A DNA stretch of 64,000 nt from Parabacteroides sp. FAFU027 (GTDB taxonomy: Bacteria; Bacteroidota; Bacteroidia; Bacteroidales; UBA7332): the NCBI RefSeq assembly GCF_022808675.1, contig NZ_JAKZKV010000003.1:310001-374000 (forward strand), written 5' to 3'. Within the stretch, counting starts at the first letter, position 1; each line of letters starts with the position of its first letter. The position numbers and the translations under genes are program-made. Positions 1 to 8,947 of this stretch are shown in pieces. A model generated the notes under the pieces. That model did no database searches. It saw nothing but the letters and a program-made list of their open reading frames with translations, and was not told the DNA's origin.

Positions 1-1256
1 ATACGGTAAAGGTAACCAAGACCCAAAGTTGAGTAGGCGATGTCTCCTTTACCTGTTTTAGCGCCTACACCAATTTGGTCAGCAGAGATTTTAGTGTTAG
101 GGTCATACCAGTCGTATTTTACCTCAATACTATGTTTGGTATCAGCGATATCTTGTACTAAGTGCACATAACCACCTTGGAATTTACGTATGTAAGTTCC
201 ACCACCATAAACGTCATCAGTTGAAGAAGACACACCGATAGTTGTTGCGGCAGCATTTGATGTTGTATATCCTGGAAGGTTACCTGATTTTGGGCTTGAA
301 GAGCTTCCGCTGGTTCCTGGTTGAGTTCCTCCGATATACTCAGCACGCAATGTAGTCAAACCCAAAACCGAGCTTGTACTTACCTGAGCGTCAAAACCTA
401 AATATTCACGTTTTGCAAAACCGAAATCACTTGCATTGTTAGCGTTTGCAACAACTGGAGAGTTCTTGAAAGCACCATTTTCAACAACATAGACATTACC
501 GGTTGAGCGAGCAACAAAACCTTCATACCCTGACACTCCCAAACCAAGTTTTGTATTACCAAAAGCCTTAGCAAATGAAAGGTGGCCGATAAAGTCTTTT
601 TTGCTGTCAGTATCAAGATAGATACCATTTCCACCGAACAAACCAGCTTCAAGTTTCAACACATTCCATGGAGATGTTTTTGGAGCCTGAAGAGTCAGCA
701 TTGCACCAAGATCTCTTTCATCAGGGAATAAGGTTTGGAAAATACGGCTTCTTTCCGGAGACTCGCGACGAGAAGAAGAGTAAGAAATTTCATATCCAAA
801 TGGTCTGTCAAATACACCACCTTTTACAGCTACATAACCTACCCATGGATCCAGGATGTTCAAATAAGCATCCTTCAAACCGAGACCTTTTTCAGTCAAA
901 TCAAACTGGATAGCGGCTTGACATCCGAAATCCTCATATGCAACTTTAATACGTCCACGACGAACACCAAAACGATTCATGCTTGTTGATTCGCTTCCAG
1001 AACGACCTGCACCAACTTTCATATCTTGTGACGGTTTCCAATCTTTTGAAGCCTTACCCACAGTATCAATTTGTGAAGATTGATATTGAGCCTGAACATA
1101 ACCTGAGATTTTAAGTTTGCTTGCAACGTTTTTAGCATCTTCCAAGTGAGTAACTCGTTGGTTCAACGACTCTACCGGATCAACATTTTCCTCCTGCGCA
1201 AAGGCAACCAGAGATGAGAATAATAAAGAACAAAGAGCAATAGATTTGAATTTCAT
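1..1256 (-). CDS. Phosphate-selective porin-like outer-membrane protein (3' end beyond window)
   Basis: An open frame runs from the ATG at 1256 to the window edge, so 418 codons are present and the C-terminus is missing. It starts with a signal peptide (MKFKSIALCSLLFSSLVAFA, then QEE) and a short coiled coil (VESLNQRVTHLED), followed by beta-rich sequence with regions typical of the Porin_O_P (OprO/OprP) family, such as RRGRIKVAYEDFG, FDRPFGYEISYSSSRRE and FPDERDLGAML. Such porins form anion or phosphate-selective channels in the outer membrane. It is divergent from pstCAB-phoU and shares the upstream region with Pho-box-like repeats, which supports a phosphate uptake role. Substrate specificity is inferred from family and context; a general porin is possible. 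Confidence 0.85.
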   Translation of the reverse strand, partial: MKFKSIALCSLLFSSLVAFAQEENVDPVESLNQRVTHLEDAKNVASKLKISGYVQAQYQSSQIDTVGKASKDWKPSQDMKVGAGRSGSESTSMNRFGVRRGRIKVAYEDFGCQAAIQFDLTEKGLGLKDAYLNILDPWVGYVAVKGGVFDRPFGYEISYSSSRRESPERSRIFQTLFPDERDLGAMLTLQAPKTSPWNVLKLEAGLFGGNGIYLDTDSKKDFIGHLSFAKAFGNTKLGLGVSGYEGFVARSTGNVYVVENGAFKNSPVVANANNASDFGFAKREYLGFDAQVSTSSVLGLTTLRAEYIGGTQPGTSGSSSSPKSGNLPGYTTSNAAATTIGVSSSTDDVYGGGTYIRKFQGGYVHLVQDIADTKHSIEVKYDWYDPNTKISADQIGVGAKTGKGDIAYSTLGLGYLYR

Positions 1257-1300
1257 TTTTTTCTGTTTTAATGTTTGATGCTGCAAAATAACCACCTCAA

Positions 1301-1329
1301 TGTTACACGCTTTTGGCAATTGTGTTACA
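1301..1329 (-). promoter_or_regulatory. Pho-box-like repeats upstream of the porin
   Basis: Read on the minus strand, TGTAACA occurs twice with starts 22 bp apart (1329-1323 and 1307-1301), and the 11 bp between them also begins with TG. Three 11-bp units result: TGTAACACAAT, TGCCAAAAGCG and TGTAACATTGA. PhoB-type regulators bind direct repeats with an 11-bp pitch. The same heptamer recurs on the other strand upstream of pstC. Binding by a PhoB homologue is inferred. Confidence 0.45.
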
Positions 1330-1435
1330 TTTTCATTTCAATATATCCAGAATGAGACAAATCGGTAAAATACTGTTTTACTTGTGCTTATACATTATCT
1401 ATATATAAAAATGAAAAGCTTAAACCAAACGACTG

Positions 1436-1453
1436 TGTAACATCTTTGTAATC
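1436..1453 (+). promoter_or_regulatory. Pho-box-like direct repeat upstream of pstC
   Basis: TGTAACA (1436-1442) and TGTAATC (1447-1453) start exactly 11 bp apart, the pitch of a PhoB box. They lie just upstream of pstC and overlap a weak -7-like element, CATCTTTG at 1441-1448. Together with the minus-strand copies at 1301-1329 they suggest shared phosphate-starvation control of the divergent genes. Confidence 0.45.
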
Positions 1454-1474
1454 TTTTTTTCACGCAGACTTAAC

Positions 1475-2707
1475 ATGGACGTTGTTTCTTTGCAGCATCA
1501 ATCAAGAATAAAAATCAGCGTGAAAAGATTTCTAGAAAAAATTATCGAAGGTATCCTGCTGCTTAGTGGTAGCGTTACAAGTATTGCGATTTTATTAATC
1601 GTGCTTTTCTTGTTTAAAGAAGCTTCGGGGCTGTTTCGCAGTCCGGTAGTGGAAGCCGGAAATGTTATTGCGTTAAGCAAAACCAATAAAGTAAAAGAGC
1701 TGAACGCTCACCAAATCAAACAGGTTTTTGATGCGGAAATCACCAATTGGGCTCAACTGGGCGGCGCCAACCAGGACATCGAAGTCATTCGTCTGGGTGA
1801 CTTGACCAACTACTACACGGAAGAAGAGTTGGGAGCCGAATTTGAGCATATCCCCGAAAAGCTCAATGACCTGATTACAAAACATCCGGCAGCAATACTC
1901 TACATGCCTGAACAGTATATTCCTAAGAACTTTACCGGATATGTAATGGAACATGCCACTCAAAAGCCGGGGGATTTCTTCTTTGGGAAAGAGTGGTTTC
2001 CTACCTCAACGCCATCTGCTCAGTTTGGTCTTTTGCCATTGATTCTGGGCACGCTTTGGGTAAGCTTAGGTGCAATATTACTTTCTCTGCCTTTCGGATT
2101 AGCCGTAGCGGTATATCTGGCTGAAATTGCCTCTCTTCGCATTCGTAATTTATTGAAACCAGTTATCGAATTGCTCGCCGGTATTCCTTCCGTGGTTTAC
2201 GGTTTCTTTGGATTGGTGATTATCGTTCCGTTTTTACAAAAGACATTCCACCTTGCGGTTGGTGAAACAGCACTCGCCGGCAGTATCATTCTTGCCATCA
2301 TGGCATTGCCGACTATCATTACGGTAGCAGAAGATGCTATGCGAACTACGCCCCGCTCGATGAAAGAGGCGAGCCTTGCTCTGGGTGCAACACAATGGCA
2401 AACCATCTACCGTGTAGTGATTCCTTATGCCAAATCGGGTATTATGTCGGCTGCCGTTTTAGGTATCGGACGTGCTATCGGTGAAACCATGGCAGTATTA
2501 ATGGTAACCGGTAACGCTGCGGTTATTCCCCACACGCTCATGGAACCGGTTCGGACGATTCCGGCAACTATTGCCGCAGAATTGGGTGAAGCTCCTGCCG
2601 GAAGTGCGCATTACCAGGCTCTGTTTGCATTAGGTGCTATATTATTCGTCCTGACACTCATCATCAGTATCAGCGTAGAGTTTATTTCTGCCAAAAAGAA
2701 TAAATAA
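1475..2707 (+). CDS. pstC: Phosphate ABC transporter permease PstC with an inserted periplasmic domain
   Basis: Inner-membrane subunit of the high-affinity phosphate importer. At 410 residues it is about 90 longer than E. coli PstC. After the first transmembrane helix (about residues 25-47), residues about 63-155 are soluble and contain a PstS-like signature (HQIKQVFDAEITNWAQLGG) before the usual permease core. The core carries the coupling-loop sequence EASLALGATQWQTI and the segment GRAIGETMAVLMV. The start is uncertain: a GTG at 1520 would give MKRFLEKIIEG and would fit if the TTTCTTTG near 1490 were a promoter element. The gene leads pstC-pstA-pstB-phoU, and no pstS is seen in the window. 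Confidence 0.95.
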   Translation: MDVVSLQHQSRIKISVKRFLEKIIEGILLLSGSVTSIAILLIVLFLFKEASGLFRSPVVEAGNVIALSKTNKVKELNAHQIKQVFDAEITNWAQLGGANQDIEVIRLGDLTNYYTEEELGAEFEHIPEKLNDLITKHPAAILYMPEQYIPKNFTGYVMEHATQKPGDFFFGKEWFPTSTPSAQFGLLPLILGTLWVSLGAILLSLPFGLAVAVYLAEIASLRIRNLLKPVIELLAGIPSVVYGFFGLVIIVPFLQKTFHLAVGETALAGSIILAIMALPTIITVAEDAMRTTPRSMKEASLALGATQWQTIYRVVIPYAKSGIMSAAVLGIGRAIGETMAVLMVTGNAAVIPHTLMEPVRTIPATIAAELGEAPAGSAHYQALFALGAILFVLTLIISISVEFISAKKNK

Positions 2708-2740
2708 GTAAATTGTAAATCAATCAAATAGTAAATCTAA

Positions 2741-3628
2741 ATGACTCCTATAGAACATATCGGTTCATGTGGTAAACAAAAAAGAAGGACCCAGTCTATC
2801 GCATTTACCATCTTTAAAATAATGAGTTATTCCGTTGTTGCTCTCCTGTTTTTGATACTCGGATTTATCGTAATGAGAGGAATTGGCGTAATCAACTGGG
2901 ACTTCCTGACCAAAGCTCCTGAAGAAGGAATGACCAAAGGCGGGATATTTCCGGCTATCGTAGGTACACTCTATCTGATTATCGGCAGTAGTCTTTTCAG
3001 CTTTCCGATTGGTATTATGTCGGGGATTTATATGAATGAATACGCCCGTCAAAACAAACTGGCAATGTTTATCCGTATCATGACCAACAACCTGAGTGGT
3101 GTCCCTTCTGTGGTTTTCGGCTTGTTTGGTATGTCACTGTTTGTGAATACATTGAAATTTGGAGATTCGATTATTGCCGGTTCATTGACATTGGGGCTAC
3201 TATCTCTTCCATTAGTCATCCGTACCACGGAAGAAGCTTTAAAATCCATCGACTTCTCTTTCCGTGAAGGAAGTCTCGCTCTGGGAGCCAGCAAATTGCA
3301 GACCATCCGTAAGGTAGTGTTACCAATGGCTATGCCCAATATCATCACCGGATTAATCTTGTCTATCGGACGCGTTTCCGGGGAGACGGCTCCTATTCTG
3401 TTCACCGTAGCCGCTTACTTCCTGCCGCAATTGCCTCACAGCATTTTCGACCAGGTGATGGCGCTGCCTTACCACTTGTACGTGATTTCGACCAGTGGTA
3501 CTGATCTTGAGGCTTCCCGCGCTATGGCATACGGAACAGCATTGGTACTGATTGTCATTGTATTACTGGTAAATCTTTTAGCGAATTTCCTCCGGAACTA
3601 TTTTGCTAAAAAGGTAAAAATGAATTAA
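2741..3628 (+). CDS. pstA: Phosphate ABC transporter permease PstA
   Basis: Second inner-membrane permease subunit, which pairs with PstC to form the phosphate channel. The 295 residues begin with a short cytoplasmic stretch, then a first transmembrane helix (about 28-48) and the binding-protein-dependent transport core. The coupling-loop motif EGSLALGASKLQTIRKVVLP and the segment GRVSGETAPILF are typical of PstA. It lies 33 bp after pstC and 75 bp before pstB in the same orientation, so it should be cotranscribed. The length is normal for the family. Confidence 0.96.
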   Translation: MTPIEHIGSCGKQKRRTQSIAFTIFKIMSYSVVALLFLILGFIVMRGIGVINWDFLTKAPEEGMTKGGIFPAIVGTLYLIIGSSLFSFPIGIMSGIYMNEYARQNKLAMFIRIMTNNLSGVPSVVFGLFGMSLFVNTLKFGDSIIAGSLTLGLLSLPLVIRTTEEALKSIDFSFREGSLALGASKLQTIRKVVLPMAMPNIITGLILSIGRVSGETAPILFTVAAYFLPQLPHSIFDQVMALPYHLYVISTSGTDLEASRAMAYGTALVLIVIVLLVNLLANFLRNYFAKKVKMN

Positions 3629-3634
3629 TAGATT

Positions 3635-3654
3635 AGACAAGGCAGGCCTCGTCT
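3635..3654. repeat. Short GC-rich hairpin between pstA and pstB
   Basis: AGACAAGGC (3635-3643) pairs with GCCTCGTCT (3646-3654) with one mismatch, followed by CTAC. A related hairpin (GAGACG...CGTCTCTAC) lies at 35563-35586, so this looks like a dispersed repeat. No T-run follows. It could weaken readthrough or stabilise the pstCA part of the transcript. Confidence 0.5.
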
Positions 3655-3703
3655 CTACAACAACACAACAAAAATTGTAAATCATAAAATTGTAAATATA
3701 CAG

Positions 3704-4456
3704 ATGCTAACGATTGATGCAAAGAACGTAAACTTCTACTACAGCGATTTTCATGCGTTGAAAGGAATTGACCTGGAGGTAGAAAACAATAAAGTGGTGG
3801 CTTTCATCGGACCGTCGGGTTGCGGTAAATCAACCTTTTTGAGATTGCTTAACCGCATGAACGACCTTATCGACGGAACCCGCCTGACCGGTTCGGTTTT
3901 GGTAGAAGGACAGGACATTTACGCTCCGGGAGTTCATGTGGACGATTTACGCAAAAAGGTGGGGATGGTTTTCCAGAAACCCAACCCATTCCCTAAATCA
4001 ATTTTTGAAAACATCGCTTACGGACTTCGCGTTAATGGCGTAAAGGATAAAAACTTTATTGAAGAACGTGTTGTTGAATCACTGAAAGGAGCCGCACTGT
4101 GGGATGAGGTGAAAGACAAATTGAAGAAATCGGCGTTCGCTCTATCTGGCGGTCAGCAACAACGTCTTTGTATCGCCCGGGCTTTGGCTATTTCTCCAAA
4201 AGTTCTTTTGATGGACGAACCGGCTTCTGCCCTCGATCCAATCTCTACCTCGAAAATCGAAGAGTTGATTTACGAGTTGAAAAAGGATTACACCATCGTG
4301 ATCGTAACACACAACATGCAGCAGGCTTCACGTGTCAGCGACAAAACTGCTTACTTCTACCTGGGCGAACTGATTGAGTATGCTGATACCACTAAAATAT
4401 TCACTAATCCGGAGAAACTATCCACCCAAAACTACATCACCGGTCGTTTCGGATGA
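3704..4456 (+). CDS. pstB: Phosphate ABC transporter ATP-binding protein PstB
   Basis: Cytoplasmic ATPase that powers the PstCA channel. The 250 residues contain the Walker A motif [10 protein letters not shown]-loop region [23 protein letters not shown] signature [15 protein letters not shown], Walker [14 protein letters not shown] and switch histidine in VTHNMQQA. The D-loop side reads EPASALDP rather than the more usual EPTSALDP, a mild substitution. The end (TGRFG) is where PstB normally ends. The ATG follows an A+T-rich spacer after pstA. Confidence 0.98.
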   Translation: MLTIDAKNVNFYYSDFHALKGIDLEVENNKVVAFIGPSGCGKSTFLRLLNRMNDLIDGTRLTGSVLVEGQDIYAPGVHVDDLRKKVGMVFQKPNPFPKSIFENIAYGLRVNGVKDKNFIEERVVESLKGAALWDEVKDKLKKSAFALSGGQQQRLCIARALAISPKVLLMDEPASALDPISTSKIEELIYELKKDYTIVIVTHNMQQASRVSDKTAYFYLGELIEYADTTKIFTNPEKLSTQNYITGRFG

Positions 4457-4532
4457 TTCGTAAGGATTGAGGGAATGAATAATCGAAGGACTGAGTCAAT
4501 ACAATACTAACGAATAAAATAACAAAATAGAT

Positions 4533-5198
4533 ATGAGACATTTAGAACAGGAATTAGTCTCGCTCAGACAAGACATAATAGACATGTGGAAACTGACGCT
4601 TTCTCAGGTAACCAAAGCCGGAGAAGCGGTGCTTTCCTACGACCGTGAACTGGCCTTGCAAGTTTCTGCACGTGAAAAACGGGTAGATGCCTATGAATTG
4701 AAAATTGACAGCATTTGCGAAAATATTATTGCACTTTACCAGCCGGTTGCCGTTGACCTGCGCTTTGTATTGGCAGCAATGAAAATTAACTCCAATCTGG
4801 AGCGGATTGCCGACTTTGCATACGGAATGTCAAAACAACTGATTCACTACCCCACCATGAGTCTGGATGCTGATCTAGTCACAGAAACTCATCTGAAAGA
4901 AATGTTTGAAGCGGTTAAAAACATGCTTTCACAGGGACTTGAATCATTGGAAAATGAAAAAGCCGGAATTGCAGCTGCTATTTTCACGGAAGACAACATT
5001 GTTGATAATATAAACAATGAAGCACCACGTATCATTGCCAACTATATCGAACAAAATCCAGACCGCGCTTACGACTGCCTGCAATTTATCAGCATTTTCC
5101 GTAAATTGGAACGTATTGGCGACCATTGCAGCAATATTGCCGAAGAAATTTTCTTCTATCTCGAAGCGAAAGTCCTAAAACATTCTCCCAAAGAATAA
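4533..5198 (+). CDS. phoU: Phosphate signalling complex regulator PhoU
   Basis: PhoU links the Pst transporter to the PhoR/PhoB sensor system and limits phosphate uptake. The 221 residues are all-helical with two PhoU repeats. The metal-site motifs are visible as NLERIADFAYGM in the first repeat and KLERIGDHCSNIAEEI in the second. It is the last gene of the pst operon, 76 bp after pstB, and is followed by a strong hairpin terminator at 5222-5260. Confidence 0.96.
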   Translation: MRHLEQELVSLRQDIIDMWKLTLSQVTKAGEAVLSYDRELALQVSAREKRVDAYELKIDSICENIIALYQPVAVDLRFVLAAMKINSNLERIADFAYGMSKQLIHYPTMSLDADLVTETHLKEMFEAVKNMLSQGLESLENEKAGIAAAIFTEDNIVDNINNEAPRIIANYIEQNPDRAYDCLQFISIFRKLERIGDHCSNIAEEIFFYLEAKVLKHSPKE

Positions 5199-5221
5199 CA
5201 ATATCCCAAATGTATATCTGA

Positions 5222-5260
5222 AATCCGCTAATAATCAATCATTAGCGGATTCTCTTTTTT
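5222..5260 (+). terminator. Intrinsic terminator of the pst operon
   Basis: A perfect 11-bp stem (5222-5232 with 5241-5251) encloses an 8-nt loop and is followed by TCTCTTTTTT. It lies 24 bp after the phoU stop codon. Confidence 0.88.
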
Positions 5261-5331
5261 ACATGAAAATGGTCTGTTATAGAACATTTTTCGTTATTCA
5301 GGAACAAAAAACAGACTATTGGATAACTTTT

Positions 5332-5355
5332 TTTGAATCTGATTCGCTAACTTTG
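5332..5355 (+). promoter_or_regulatory. Bacteroidota-type promoter of pyrE
   Basis: TAACTTTG at 5348-5355 matches the TAnnTTTG -7 consensus, with a TTTG at 5332-5335 as a possible -33 element at slightly short spacing. The pyrE ATG is 29 bp downstream. Confidence 0.7.
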
Positions 5356-5383
5356 CAAAGCTTAATCACAAAGAAAAATCAAG

Positions 5384-6016
5384 ATGAAAAAGTTAGAAAG
5401 TCTCGTTGCCGAGAAGTTGCTGAAAATCAAAGCTGTAAAGTTACAACCTTCTAATCCCTTCACCTGGGCTTCAGGATGGAAATCTCCTATATATTGCGAC
5501 AATCGTAAAACTTTGTCGTACCCGACTCTTCGTAATTTGATTAAACTCGAAATTTCACGCATTATCCTTGAAAACTTTGGCGAAGTGGATGCTATCGCCG
5601 GAGTTGCAACCGGAGCAATCGCTCAGGGAGCTATGGTTGCGGAAGAGTTGGGCTTACCATTCGTTTACATCCGCGCTACACCGAAAGACCACGGGTTGGA
5701 AAACCTGATTGAAGGTGACCTGAAACCGGGCCAGAAAGTAGTGGTTATCGAAGACCTGATTTCGACCGGCGGTAGCAGCCTGAAAGCTGTTGAAGCGGTT
5801 CGCAAAGACGGATGCGAGGTAATCGGCATGGTGGCTATCTTCACTTACGGATTCAAAGTTGCAGAAGAGAAATTCAAAGAAGCTAATGTGGAATTGATTA
5901 CCCTCAGCAACTACAACGCTGTACTTGACGCTGCTGTACAAACTGCATACATCCAGGAGGAAGATGTAGAGACGTTGAAAAAATGGCGTAAAGACCCGGC
6001 TAACTGGAAAGGATGA
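5384..6016 (+). CDS. pyrE: Orotate phosphoribosyltransferase
   Basis: Converts orotate and PRPP to orotidine 5'-monophosphate in de novo pyrimidine synthesis, in the cytoplasm. The 210 residues carry the PRPP-binding motif VVVIEDLISTGGSS (around residue 121), the substrate-loop region RATPKDHGLENLIEG and the N-terminal FTWASGWKSPIYCDNR typical of OPRT. The start is fixed by the promoter 29 bp upstream. A hairpin at 6053-6082 separates it partly from the next gene, but gene order and direction suggest some cotranscription with the SRPBCC gene and argH. Confidence 0.97.
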   Translation: MKKLESLVAEKLLKIKAVKLQPSNPFTWASGWKSPIYCDNRKTLSYPTLRNLIKLEISRIILENFGEVDAIAGVATGAIAQGAMVAEELGLPFVYIRATPKDHGLENLIEGDLKPGQKVVVIEDLISTGGSSLKAVEAVRKDGCEVIGMVAIFTYGFKVAEEKFKEANVELITLSNYNAVLDAAVQTAYIQEEDVETLKKWRKDPANWKG

Positions 6017-6052
6017 TCTCCTTTGTCAATTCATTATTATCAGATATTTAAG

Positions 6053-6083
6053 AATGCTGTCTCTGTCACCGGAGACAGCATTT
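6053..6083 (+). terminator. Hairpin after pyrE
   Basis: A perfect 11-bp stem (6053-6063 with 6072-6082) has an 8-nt loop. The tail TTCATATAT is a weak U-run, so termination may be incomplete. Confidence 0.6.
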
Positions 6084-6139
6084 CATATATTAAACCTACA
6101 ACTTCGGCGCATTTTGCCCGACAATAACATCAGGCCTGT

Positions 6140-6550
6140 ATGACCAAATTTGAAAGCGAAATCAAAACCATTTATCGCGACTCCGCGACTATATTCAACA
6201 AACTATCAGACCTCTCAAACCTCGAACAAATCAAAGACCAGATTCCTCAGGACAAACTGAAAGATGTAGAATTCGATTCTGATTCTCTACGCTTTTCTGT
6301 TGACCCGGTGGGGAAAATCGGACTTCGTATCATAGAGAGAGAACCTCACAAAACCATCAAGTTCAAGTCAGAAAAGGCTCCAATTGACTTTTTGGTATGG
6401 ATTCAACTCAAAGAAATGGGTAAAAATGACACAAAACTAAAAATCACCCTTCAGGCTGAATTGAATATTTTCATCAAAGGCATGGTGTCAAAACCATTGC
6501 AGGAAGCCGTAAACAAGCTGGCTGATATGATTTCCTCATTCCCTTTCTAA
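6140..6550 (+). CDS. SRPBCC (START-like) family protein
   Basis: A 136-residue soluble protein with no signal peptide. Its beginning (MTKFESEIKTIYRDSATIFNKL), central alternating strands and final helix (PLQEAVNKLADMISSFPF) fit the helix-grip fold of the SRPBCC superfamily, which binds hydrophobic ligands. It lies between pyrE and argH and ends 12 bp before the argH start, so it is likely cotranscribed with argH. No catalytic residues can be assigned and its ligand is unknown; the family call rests on overall pattern. Confidence 0.75.
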   Translation: MTKFESEIKTIYRDSATIFNKLSDLSNLEQIKDQIPQDKLKDVEFDSDSLRFSVDPVGKIGLRIIEREPHKTIKFKSEKAPIDFLVWIQLKEMGKNDTKLKITLQAELNIFIKGMVSKPLQEAVNKLADMISSFPF

Positions 6551-6562
6551 AAAAACAGACAC

Positions 6563-7903
6563 ATGGCACGTAAACTTTGGGACAAAAACTCAAATACAGA
6601 CCAAGACATCGAACGCTTCACCGTAGGTCGGGACCGCGAAATGGACCTTTATTTAGGCAAATATGACGTTCTGGGTTCAATGGCACACATTACCATGCTT
6701 GAAAGCATCGGTTTGCTCGAAAAAGAGGAACTGACCGCTCTTCTGGCTGAACTGAAAAACATCTACCAACTGGCAGACAATGGCGATTTCGTTATTGAAG
6801 AAGGTGTAGAGGATGTTCACTCTCAGGTAGAGGCAATGCTGACCGAACGCCTCGGTGATGTCGGTAAAAAAATCCACAGCGGTCGCTCGCGTAATGACCA
6901 GGTTTTACTAGACCTGAAACTCTTTACACGCGCTCAGATTCAGGAAATCGTTGAATTGGTTGACCAGTTAGCGACAACCTTATTGACTCAAAGCGAAAAA
7001 TACAAATCGGTATTGATGCCGGGATACACTCACCTACAGGTAGCTATGCCTTCTTCGTTCGGACTATGGTTTGGCGCCTATGCAGAGAGCCTCGTGGATG
7101 ACCTGCAACTAATGCAGGCTGCATACCGCATCTGCAACCGTAATCCACTGGGTTCGGCAGCCGGTTATGGCTCTTCATTCCCTCTGAATCGCCAGATGAC
7201 GACTGACTTGTTGGGTTTCGACGGCATGAACTACAACGTGGTGTATGCCCAAATGGGACGCGGAAAAATGGAACGCACTGTTGGTTTTGCTATAGCAGGA
7301 GTTGCAGCAACATTATCCAAACTGGCGTATGACGCTTGTTTGTTCAACAGCCAAAACTTTAACTTCATCAAATTACCCAACGAATATACAACCGGTTCGA
7401 GCATCATGCCTCACAAGAAAAATCCGGATGTATTCGAGTTGACCCGCGCAAAATGCAATAAGCTTCAAGCTCTTCCTCAACAAATCATGATGATTGCCAA
7501 TAACCTGCCATCGGGCTATTTCCGCGACCTTCAGATTATCAAAGAGGTGTTCCTGCCTGCATTTGACGAGCTGAAAGATTGCCTCGTGATGGTAAATCGC
7601 ATGATGGGCGGCATGAAGGTAAATGAACAAATCCTCGAAGACTGCCGCTACGACCTGATATTCAGTGTGGAAGAAGTGAACCGTCTGGCTACGGAAGGAA
7701 TGCCGTTCCGCGATGCGTATAAACACGTTGGACTGGCTATTGAAGCCGGTGAATTCCAGCCAAATAAAAGCGTCAATCACACGCATGAAGGCAGCATTGG
7801 CAACCTGTGCAACGACCAGATTTCAGCATTGAAAAACGATATCGTAATATCATTCGGCTTCGACAAAGTTGAAGCTGCAGAAAAACAATTGTTGGGTAAA
7901 TAA
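6563..7903 (+). CDS. argH: Argininosuccinate lyase
   Basis: Cleaves argininosuccinate to arginine and fumarate, the last step of arginine synthesis. The 446 residues include the fumarase/aspartase superfamily signature GSSIMPHKKNPD (around residue 280), the region VHSQVEAMLTERLGD and HSGRSRNDQV, and MPGYTHLQVAMP. Length is normal for the family. The start follows the SRPBCC gene by 12 bp. Its stop codon lies inside the terminator hairpin. Confidence 0.97.
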   Translation: MARKLWDKNSNTDQDIERFTVGRDREMDLYLGKYDVLGSMAHITMLESIGLLEKEELTALLAELKNIYQLADNGDFVIEEGVEDVHSQVEAMLTERLGDVGKKIHSGRSRNDQVLLDLKLFTRAQIQEIVELVDQLATTLLTQSEKYKSVLMPGYTHLQVAMPSSFGLWFGAYAESLVDDLQLMQAAYRICNRNPLGSAAGYGSSFPLNRQMTTDLLGFDGMNYNVVYAQMGRGKMERTVGFAIAGVAATLSKLAYDACLFNSQNFNFIKLPNEYTTGSSIMPHKKNPDVFELTRAKCNKLQALPQQIMMIANNLPSGYFRDLQIIKEVFLPAFDELKDCLVMVNRMMGGMKVNEQILEDCRYDLIFSVEEVNRLATEGMPFRDAYKHVGLAIEAGEFQPNKSVNHTHEGSIGNLCNDQISALKNDIVISFGFDKVEAAEKQLLGK

Positions 7904-7921
7904 CCCGACAATTGTCTTTTT
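7885..7921 (+). terminator. Terminator overlapping the argH stop codon
   Basis: Thirteen bases at 7885-7897 pair with 7903-7915 with one G-U pair. The loop is 5 nt, the argH TAA lies at the loop and stem edge, and CTTTTTA follows. Confidence 0.8.
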
Positions 7922-7954
7922 ACCACTACCCACCTTTAATCTACCAAACACATT

Positions 7955-8947
7955 ATGGAATACCGTCCTAATCCCGACCGCTATTCCGGCATCATGCAGT
8001 ATCGTACCTGCGGACATTCCGGTATCAAACTCCCGATATTATCTCTGGGCCTCTGGCACAACTTCGGCAGCGTCGATAATTTCGAAACCGCCACCGCAAT
8101 GGTCAAACATGCATTTGACAACGGAATTAACCATTTTGACTTAGCAAATAATTACGGGCCAGTCCCGGGAAGTGCAGAAGAAAATTTCGGTCGTATTCTG
8201 AAAAGAAGTTTTATTAATCATCGCGATGAGATGCTTATCACCACCAAAGCCGGCCACTTTATGTGGGAAGGGCCATACGGTGACGGTAGTTCGCGAAAAA
8301 ACCTCATCAGCAGTCTCAACCAGAGCCTGAAACGGATGCAGCTGGATTACGTCGATGTGTTTTACTCGCACCGTTACGATGGGTTTACACCGATTGAAGA
8401 AACATTACAGACTCTGGTTGACATTGCCAAACAAGGAAAAGCGCTGTATGTCGGTATTTCCAAATACCCTCCCCGCGAAACTAAAATTGCATACGAATAT
8501 CTGAAATCGCAGAACGTTCCCTGCCTGTTGCACCAGGACAGATACAGCATGTTTACCCGAAATATTGAACAGGAAATCCTGGGTATTGCAGAAGATAATG
8601 GTGTTGGATTTGTAGGCTTTTCACCTTTAGCTCAGGGATTATTGACTAATAAATACCTGCATGGAATCCCGGAAGGCTCACGGGCTGCCCGCGCCGACGG
8701 GTTTCTCAAAATAGACCAGGTCACCCCGGAAGTTATCGAAAAAGTAAAACAGCTCAACGAACTGGCAATCAATCGTGGTCAAACACTGGCCGAAATGGCA
8801 CTCGCCTGGGCATTACGCGACAATAGCGTTACCAGCCTGATAATAGGTGCCAGTTCGGTTGCCCAACTCGATGATAATCTGAAAGCATTAAATAACCTCC
8901 AGTTCACCAACGAAGAACTAGATATCATTGAACGGATTCTGGCGTAA
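7955..8947 (+). CDS. Aldo/keto reductase, YghZ/GprA-like
   Basis: A 330-residue NADPH-dependent oxidoreductase with the (beta/alpha)8 fold. The catalytic Asp and Tyr are in HFDLANNYG, the Lys in TTKAGHFMWEGPYGDGSSRK and the His in VFYSHRYD. The GSAEENFGRIL and WEGPYGDG segments match the subgroup that includes E. coli YghZ (L-glyceraldehyde 3-phosphate reductase). The C-terminal cofactor region reads SLIIGASSVAQLDDN. The chosen ATG gives the usual MEYRPNPDRY start. It is probably a single-gene unit between two hairpins. The physiological substrate is unknown. Confidence 0.9.
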   Translation: MEYRPNPDRYSGIMQYRTCGHSGIKLPILSLGLWHNFGSVDNFETATAMVKHAFDNGINHFDLANNYGPVPGSAEENFGRILKRSFINHRDEMLITTKAGHFMWEGPYGDGSSRKNLISSLNQSLKRMQLDYVDVFYSHRYDGFTPIEETLQTLVDIAKQGKALYVGISKYPPRETKIAYEYLKSQNVPCLLHQDRYSMFTRNIEQEILGIAEDNGVGFVGFSPLAQGLLTNKYLHGIPEGSRAARADGFLKIDQVTPEVIEKVKQLNELAINRGQTLAEMALAWALRDNSVTSLIIGASSVAQLDDNLKALNNLQFTNEELDIIERILA

